Shown here: one piece after another, positions 56,701-64,000 of the stretch | How positions within the stretch are numbered: the first letter of the stretch is position 1 | How the letters are laid out: each line of letters opens with the position of its first letter | Assembly: GCF_002078875.1 (NCBI RefSeq) | Contig: NC_034414.1 | Span: 25,578,637 to 25,642,636 of the forward strand | Direction of reading: 5' to 3' | Length of the DNA stretch: 64,000 nucleotides | DNA from: Numida meleagris | Taxonomy: Eukaryota > Chordata > Aves > Galliformes > Numididae | The notes under the pieces: generated by a model | Told to the model about the DNA's origin: nothing | The model's input: the letters and a program-made list of their open reading frames with translations, nothing else | Database searches by the model: none | Position numbers and translations under genes: made by a program

Positions 56701-58151
56701 TATGAAGAATGTGCGTGTTCCTCTGCATAGGAAGTATGAGGTAGGTAAAGCACTGTAAAGCCATCTGAAGCCTTTCATGACTTATAAACAGCCTCATAAC
56801 CTTCCTGACTATTTTCTGTAGGTTGAATTATAATTCAAGAAGACAATATCCTTGTTAGATCAGGACTGAGTTTAAAATCCTGCTTGTGGGATGGCATATT
56901 CAGTTTCTCTGTATTGTCTGAAATACCCTAATTCACAACAGGTTAAACATGTGCTTGTTTATCCTTTCAGATGGTATGCACAACTCATGTGTTGTATCTG
57001 CAGTCAGAAGAGTGGGTACAGGAACCTGTGACTTCCTTCATCAAATGTGTGAATACCTCAGGAGAGGATGTGGTATCTCCTACTGTTTTATGGAATGTCT
57101 ACATGTCTTAGACGTTGTCTTCTGTGGAAACTGAGGGATACTTTTAACCAGGCAGTTAATGACAGTTCCAGGCATTCAGGAAAGATTCCTCTGTTAGAAG
57201 AAGAAAGTAAATACTGAAACTGAAATATTTTATGTGGGAAGAAACAGATTCTAATATGAGAGAGTTTTGAAAGGAAAGATAAGGGGCAAAAGGATATCCT
57301 GCTGATAAAAGCATCCCCATGGGAAAGGGAGTGAAGTTATTTCAACCCCCCTACAGTTTTATCAGGAACAAGTGTTTGCCTTTTCTACCCAAACTGTGAA
57401 AGTTGTTTTGTAAAAACGTGACCATAAAAAAAAGTTGATTTTGGTTGCCGTGTTAACATTCCTGTTACAGATCCTGTAAGACTGATCTTCCTCAGTCTCA
57501 GTCACTTCAGAGGTCTGTTTCCAGTTTTTGTGATCAGTTAAAGGTTAATGCTTTTGGCATGTAGTCACTGATTTACTTTCTTATGCTCTTTCAAATTATT
57601 TCCAAGACTTATTATCTTCAACATTTTATCATCATCCTTCAGATCTGTGAAAGAAAGTACTGTGCAGCTTGAACTTGGTGCCTTTTTGGAAGTGATCCAT
57701 TGGAAACACTGTTGCCTGCTACTGTCTCACAAGGGCTTTTTTTTACTAGTTTTTACTTTATGAAAGGAAAATATATAGAAGTGTTTCAGTCTAGTCTAGT
57801 ACATGCAGTGGAATTTCAGTGTGTGCAATGGCCGGAATCAAAATCATAATTCTGCTAGGCAAACAAACAATCAGCTAAAGTGGACATAAAATGCACACGA
57901 CTAAAGAAAAAAAAGTAACTGAAATCTATGTTTTTGTATGCTTTCAAAACTAAGTGGCTTTGCTATATTCCCTACATTTCTCTCCTTGATAAAAGGAAGT
58001 GTATGAGTGTGTAGATGGGTGGGTATGGATATATACAAATGTTGGAAAGGAAGGGAGGGATGGAGAGTGGAAAGAAAAGTTAAAGCAGAAGATTAAGAAA
58101 ACAATGTTTTGTAATTTCTTATGTTTCTTTGTTTGCTTTTTGATTTTGTAG
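50781..58151. other. Intergenic DNA without recognisable genes
   Basis: Open frames here are short (at most about 158 codons, antisense at 50,815-51,291) and match no family I know. AT-rich sequence with ordinary homopolymer runs. I see no CR1, LTR, tRNA or CpG island. A weak exon-like start (TTATCCTTTCAG then ATG) occurs at 56,971, with an open frame of about 44 codons but no good donor. Confidence 0.55.
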
Positions 58152-58263
58152 AATGTAGTATCTCCAGAAAAAATGTCCTTCTGCCCAAAGGTTTATGTAT
58201 GCAAGTCAAGTAATATGGCTCAGGTTCCAACTAGATGGTCAGTTTCACTGTGCAGTGCTAGAG
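58152..58263 (+). other. Exon-like segment of unknown identity (candidate 1)
   Basis: Preceded by a T-rich tract ending GATTTTGTAG and followed by a near-consensus donor, AGAG/GTAAGT. The 112 nt are open in the frame that starts at the first base (phase 0 in, 1 out). The peptide contains four Cys, one being in the segment SFCPKVYVCK. I do not recognise it. It could be a lncRNA exon or chance. Confidence 0.2.
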
Positions 58264-59281
58264 GTAAGTGTACTGTAACCACTGTCTGCTCTGGGATTAG
58301 TCGAATGAGCATGATTACAAGGTGCCAATTACTCAGCTGCAACATGAATCCCTCTTTCTCTGTAAGACAGTGAATGACAGGATCATTGGCTACTGCAGGA
58401 CACAATATCTACTTACAAACAAGTTCACTGAAATCTATATTTTGTATACTTGCATAGCTAAGTGTATTTGCAATCAGTTGTTATTAGTGCACTTACAGTT
58501 TAGGGAAGCTGACAACTAATGCTTTTATGAAGAGTTTGTAACTGCTTTCCATTTCTGTAGCTCTGGTGGCAGGTTGTAGAAATTTCTCAAGTTCTCTCAC
58601 TTTGAGGTTGATGTAGCAACTAAGAGAAAAAATTCTACTTACTTCATTTCTTGTTGATCCCACTCAGTTTCTTCAGTCTCTAATCAGACATGAAAATAGC
58701 ATTGTTCTTTGTTATCTAGTTGCTGGAGAGTCCTGAGGTAAAAAAAAAAAAAAGAAAATGAAAGCTATTTAATAAAATCCTTCTTTCTCACACTGAGGAA
58801 GAGATTAGTACTTAATTACATAACTCTGTTTTATCCTTTTAAAGAAATGTGGTGAAAGCCTCCTTAAAATTGTCATTAGACCAAAGGTTGGGGCTCTCCA
58901 TGGGGTTTAGGAGGCTGAGACACATACCTCTGCTCTGCCTGATCACACTCTCTCACTTCCCAAACTAGTATTCTGATCAGTGAGTTGTTTATTGTACCTG
59001 TGATTGGTTATGATGGGTTCAGAAAAAAGTCTTGAATTTTATTCTATATTAGAACAGCAGATTTTGAAATTTTGGTATTTTTTCATGAGGTGAAAGCTTT
59101 ATTTTATCAGCCAATATTTGACATATCATACAACTTAGTCTTTCGCTAATTTAGTTTCCTTAGGATTCTTGGCCCTTGTCATACCCTGTGTTTCCCTTAC
59201 TGCATCTGGAATATTGTGCCCATGCCCAGAAGAGGGGTGAGGAGGACTGGAGACAAACACTATCTTTTTTCTTTTTTTCAG

Positions 59282-59377
59282 TTGTCTCTGGCTACAAAGT
59301 ATATTTTGCATACCTTAAAGAACCACTGTCCATGAGTAAAAGAACTGATTCAAAAAAAAGCTATCTCATTTCTCTCC
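59282..59377 (+). other. Exon-like segment of unknown identity (candidate 2)
   Basis: Preceded by a strong polypyrimidine tract (CTTTTTTTCAG) and followed by CTCC/GTAAGT. The 96 nt are open in phase 1, so the segment would join candidate 1 in frame. Encodes VSGYKVYFAYLKEPLSMSK and a Ser/Lys-rich end. No family recognised. Confidence 0.2.
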
Positions 59378-62300
59378 GTAAGTGGGCTTTTCACCTTTTG
59401 ACACCTGAAAGAAAGCTTTGACCTTGGAGAGTGCCTAGCAGTTCCTAAGAAAGAGAGAGTTTAGTTGTACTCGGGCCAGAGCTGTCTTCTTTCTCTCCTT
59501 AATTTTCTGATTTGTTTTCTGGGCATTTTTTCTCCATCATTTTTGTCTGCCTGACTAACCAGATAGAAAACACCGTACACAGCATGATCATGGGCTGAAG
59601 CAGGTAATACCTCTCTACCTGCCCATTTACCAACTTGAGAAAAATTCTTATCTTGAATTTCTAAGAACTTTTGCTTGCTATCCTTTGCAAGTCCAACTTC
59701 TCCCTTTCTCTGAGGTGAGAGGAGGAATTTTGAGGGCTGGCTTATTATCCTTTTTATTCCTTTCCCATGTAAGACAACTTGGCTTTTCAGTGCTTCTACC
59801 TTCCTGTCATGCTCCCTGCAAAAGAGCATAATTTTGCACTGTTAATGAATCAGTCCAGATCTCAAAGGAATGCAATTTCCTGGGCTCAGGAAGGAATCCA
59901 GAGGTTAGTCTCATAAATCCTACGTACCCTGTGTGGCTGTTCTGACTCTTAGCCAACTTTGGCAAAAGAGTCATTTCATTTCGCACTCATATAGCAAAAC
60001 ATGTTTCTTTTATAGCCTCCTAGCCATCTGTTCAGGCTAAATCATTGTACATACAGCCCTGACTTGAGTAATGCCTGTGCATGTCTCAGCTGCTTTCCTG
60101 TTACTCTGTAGAATAAAGTTCTGCTTATGAGGTGGCATTCCTGGAAGATAAAAGCCCCCCTCCTTCTACATATAAAAAGTAGGGAGTGATTTCTCTGTGG
60201 ATCAGTGCATGCACTCAGCACGGAGTCAAGGAGGTTCTAGCTGGAAGGTGTCTTAGGATGCTATGGGTGGAAGTGCAGTTGTGCTAGGAAGCAGAAGAAT
60301 GTCTATGCCCTTCTTGCTGTGCAACGTTTTATGAAGGGACAGTCATGAATGCTTTTTTCTCTGTAAGATTTTTCTTTCTGTATTTTAGGTTTTCATTAAA
60401 GAAATGTGAAAACTGAAAGCTTCACTTTCTAACATGTTTTCCTTGTTTTCATGCCTCTGAAAGTGATAGTGTCAGGTCACGTGTTTCCAAATAGACTTTT
60501 CAGTTGAAAAAGAGAAAAAAAAGAAAAGAAAAGCTCTGGCTTCTCAAAAGCCATTTATTATCCAAAAAAATGTTTCACTGAAGAAAGAGATGTTTTGATC
60601 AGCATAGTTCTCACAGGACAGTTTGCTTGGCTGGCAGTTCTGCAGCACCCTCAGACAGCTCTGACTTCTGCAGACCAGCAGGCACAGGGTTACTACTACC
60701 TTATTCACTTCAGGGACGAGCCACAGATCAAACCACCATGCTTTTCTGCTGCTGCCTCCAGGGTGGCCTAAGACACGACATTCTGATGTTTATCTCTCCC
60801 TTGTCCATTTCTCCTTTGCACTGTTATCTTCCATTTTAGCCTGTTTCACTCTGTTAGGTTTTCTGAACCTGCATTTCTTTCTTCCCTCCTTTCTTTCATT
60901 CTAAGAATGCCAATTTCTGAGCTCTCTTTGTTGATAAAGGTAATAAAAGTGAAATCTGTATCTCAAAAATACCAGTATTACAGATTACTGTGATTAAGTA
61001 GGTTGAAAGGAAGGGCAATACAACATACTTCAGATAATACTGGAATGGACTGAGGTCTTTGTGAGTCCTTGGGCTGTCTGGACTGCTGCTGCAATCTGAA
61101 TCCATTCTGGGAGTGGATTGTACCAGACAAGGAAGAGGAGTGGTGGTAGACATTTTAAACTTTCTATATTACTCTTAGAGAGAGAGGACTACATAAGAGG
61201 AAGATATAAATATGTTATTTGCTCCAAGGCAGAGGGGTTCACCCCATTCCTGTTGTGTCTCTTAAGCCCTCCTTGTGAAATGAGGGAGAAATGGCAGGCA
61301 CAGCACAAACTGTTGTTGCTGAGGTCAGTTTTGTCCCAAAATAAGATGTGTGTCTGGAGCTGGGCCTTCAAAACAGAGAGATACAAATGCTGCTATGGCA
61401 ATAATTCCTGCAGGGAAAGAGAACACTTTCTTACATTTATTGCTAACAAGTGACTGTTTTCATATGTGGATGAAGTTTGCTTCATTGAGAGAGAGGTTGT
61501 TTCCTTGCCACCTATGAATGTCCAATGTATCCTTGGTTTACTGCCTTCCCGCAAAAAATATCAGCAAATCTTGAACATTAGTCTGGATTCATAGAGCTTT
61601 TCTGGCAACAGAATACCTCCTGCTCTTGTAAAAGAGTCTTCCTTCCCTTTCTGAGGAAAGGAGGCAGTATCAGTCTGCTTTATAGGCTTCTTATTTCAGG
61701 TCACCAGGTGTTGTCCTAAACACTGTCTTCAGGATTTTTGACCATGAGACTACTGTGATACAAGATCTCACATCCTGGAAGGCTTCCAATCAAAATTAAT
61801 GGCATTTTACAGAGATAGTAGGTTAGTGCCAGTGTGATCAGGATCTTATGGAAATAAATGCTGGGTGAGTACAGAGATTTTTTTTCCCCTTTCCACAATC
61901 TAAAATCATGATTTACCAGATAGGTATGTAATCAGTAGTGGAGCAGTGGGAGCTTATGTACTGGGGCAAAAGCCATTTCTCTGTGCAGTGATTAAGTGTA
62001 GCAACTGTTTACCATTGAAACTCTGTTCTGGCTGTGGTCTAAAGTCTACTCTGGAGTTTCACTGGTGCATGGCCTTCAGCTGACCTTTTGTGCAAGAAGG
62101 TGGTTCATCCAAACCCAGCAGAAAGATCAAACACCTTCTCAGCTATGGAAGAAGGTGGCTGTAAAAGAAACAGTGATGAAAGATACAGGGACAGACAAAG
62201 GTTAGTAGAAGCAAATTTATACTTATGTATATAGGAGTATACCGACTTCATGTATATACTGGTGACAGGAGTATTTCTTCCTTGGATAGTCATCAAGATC

Positions 62301-64000
62301 TGCCTACAGCTCCAGCACTCTTGAAATGATGTCTGTCCATATCACATGGATACATCGTATTAAATATAAGATTTGATGTGAGATGATTTAATTCTTCTAT
62401 TCCTTATTCAAATAGTATATTGTGTTTTTACAAAGCAGACGTAGCAGTTAGCCATGAGAACTGAAACTCACTTTCAGCTTTGAGGAGCGGGTTCAGAAAG
62501 TGGCTCTCCAGAGTAGAAAGCATTTTCAGTTGCAGAAACAGTTGTTCTCGTCAATCTCAAGCCCATGCGCTGTGCAGCCACAGCATCTCTCCTACACCGC
62601 TATGTGCCATGTCAGATGGATCTTTGCTAACTTGTAGCAGAGTATAAGTGACTGCTCCTCACATGACCATAGCAAATGTCTCTCCTGACAAATTCCATTG
62701 TCAGAAATGTTGGAAAGAGAGAAATTTGTGACACCTTCCTTGTCTTCTGAAGGAACAAATGATGATGTTAAGGAAGGTCTGTGTCTGTCATCACTGACTC
62801 ACTGAGAGGGACTGTAACCACATGACTTTGTACTTCATTTTATTTCTTGACTAAACTTTGTAAATGTATTGGCAGTAAATTTGCCCAGAGCTTTGCACTG
62901 CTGTGGCAGTAATAATTATTATTACGATTGTTGAAATATACTGCTAAGTCTCATAGAGATGGTTCAGCTGGCTGTGTATTTGCCTGAATATTTTAGTATT
63001 TTATGGAAGTATACAGTCCCCACTGTCACAAGTTTTGAGGTTCCATTCATACAGTCAATGCAATACAGTTGGCCTCCTCAAAAACAGGAGCAAACAAACA
63101 TAACCTCCAGGTGCTAGTTGGGAACCCTCATTTTGTTATGCCATGCCCTGAAGAAAATACAACATGTCTTGGAAACTGTAGATGAAGTCTGAATGCAGAA
63201 TGCTTTGGTTTTCTTCAGCATACAAGGATTAGAAGGGAAATATTTCAGTAATTTAAGTGTAAAATGGTGTTTGAGGCTTTGATAGTGATAAGGAAAGACT
63301 GGTGATTTGTGTCCAGTCAGGTGTGTTGAGGGGACCTTTCAGCTATGCATACTTTCTGTGGGCTTTCCTGGACATGTATCCTAGCTCAGAGCTGCCACCT
63401 CCACCTGCTTAACTCAGGCTTTTCAAGCCTGCTTGCACCTGGAATTCTTTCCTTATGTGTGCATTTCAAGGTTTGATTCTGGGTCTGTCACTTCTGAAGT
63501 CTCCTGGGAGTGAACGCTGATGGAAGCACGAACAGTTGAGCTATGAATAAGGAACAGAAGAGTGCTGGCAGAGTTTCCTGCCTTGCTTTTTAATATGATT
63601 GCAGCTGTGCTAAGCTTTTTCCAGATACTCCAAAGTGCAGTCGCTGCAACTGAAGTCTGTTGCTTCAAGGGAACATCATACCCACTTTGATGTACAGCTG
63701 TTGTATTTCATTTGGCCAGATGGAACAACCTCCTTTACATTCAGAATATAGCCAATCATAATACAGGTTTGTTTTTTTTTTAACATGAAAAATTCCACCG
63801 TAAATATACAAGCTCTACACTTGGGAACCTAAAGATGAAAAATTTATTGTCAATGTGCAAAGTTGTGTAATCAATTATAATCATTCTCCTTCTCAGATGT
63901 AAAGAGTATGTCTTTTTTCACCACAAACTGTCATACCTAAGTGCTGGATAAGTGTGTTGTGCTTTCCAATGTGAATGATTCTCTTGGCAGCAGGGGGACA
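59378..64000. other. Intergenic DNA without recognisable genes
   Basis: No supported coding exon, RNA gene or repeat family. The longest open frame (antisense, 59,461-59,829, 122 codons) has no known relative that I recognise. Several AATAAA hexamers occur (for example 60,112-60,117) but no gene can be tied to them. Confidence 0.5.

Noticed and set aside
59461..59829. 122-codon antisense open frame, Lys/Arg-rich
   Set aside because: No family match and no splice or promoter support. Looks like chance or an unidentifiable old repeat.
59160..60190. Possible LTR-like order of TATA-like and AATAAA elements
   Set aside because: The order is wrong for an LTR on either strand and no terminal TG/CA repeats or second copy were found.

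Overview
This is a vertebrate nuclear genomic window, almost certainly from a bird. It has GT-AG introns and exon-sized open frames, and a CR1 non-LTR retrotransposon with the typical ATTCTATG-type 3' end lies inside an intron. The introns are short for a vertebrate. A galliform is plausible, but the species cannot be fixed from sequence alone. All three supported genes run on the + strand.

Region 1 (1 to about 37,475): the 3' two thirds of MAPKBP1, the JNK-binding WD40 scaffold and WDR62 paralogue. I placed 23 coding exons from 1102 to the stop at 32,899. All have AG/GT borders and all junction phases agree, giving about 1,340 codons. Exons 1-11 carry the second WD40 propeller, exons 12-21 a long Ser/Pro-rich disordered region, and exons 22-23 the helical C-terminal dimerisation segment. 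The 5' exons lie upstream of the window. The 3' UTR probably runs about 4.5 kb to poly(A) signals at 37,252-37,455, with a 45-nt T tract close to its end.

Region 2 (about 37,480-46,100): a complete JMJD7 gene, a 2-oxoglutarate/Fe(II) lysyl hydroxylase of the GTPases DRG1/2. It has eight exons and 317 codons. A GC-rich island starts immediately after the presumed MAPKBP1 3' end, and the JMJD7 ATG is only about 125 bp downstream of the last MAPKBP1 poly(A) signal. An antisense, 5'-truncated CR1 copy sits in intron 3.

Region 3 (about 47,000-50,780): a complete three-exon gene of the type-I acyl-CoA thioesterase/BAAT family (419 aa). It has a Ser-Asp-His triad and a C-terminal KSNL that resembles the peroxisomal signal of catalase. 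A ZNF143-like promoter motif lies upstream. In mammals the gene after JMJD7 is PLA2G4B, so the neighbourhood differs here.

Region 4 (50,780-64,000): 13 kb with no recognisable protein gene. Two exon-like segments at 58.15 and 59.28 kb, compatible in phase, are the only hints of a transcript.

The three genes do not form a functional operon. They are a scaffold for JNK/NOD2 signalling and spindle/cilium function, a ribosome-factor hydroxylase, and a lipid enzyme. The notable architecture is the very tight tandem packing of MAPKBP1 and JMJD7. I found no evidence for a wholly new biological system. The best leads are the gene order, the symmetric MAPKBP1 exon, the KSNL tail and the exon-like pair in the desert.
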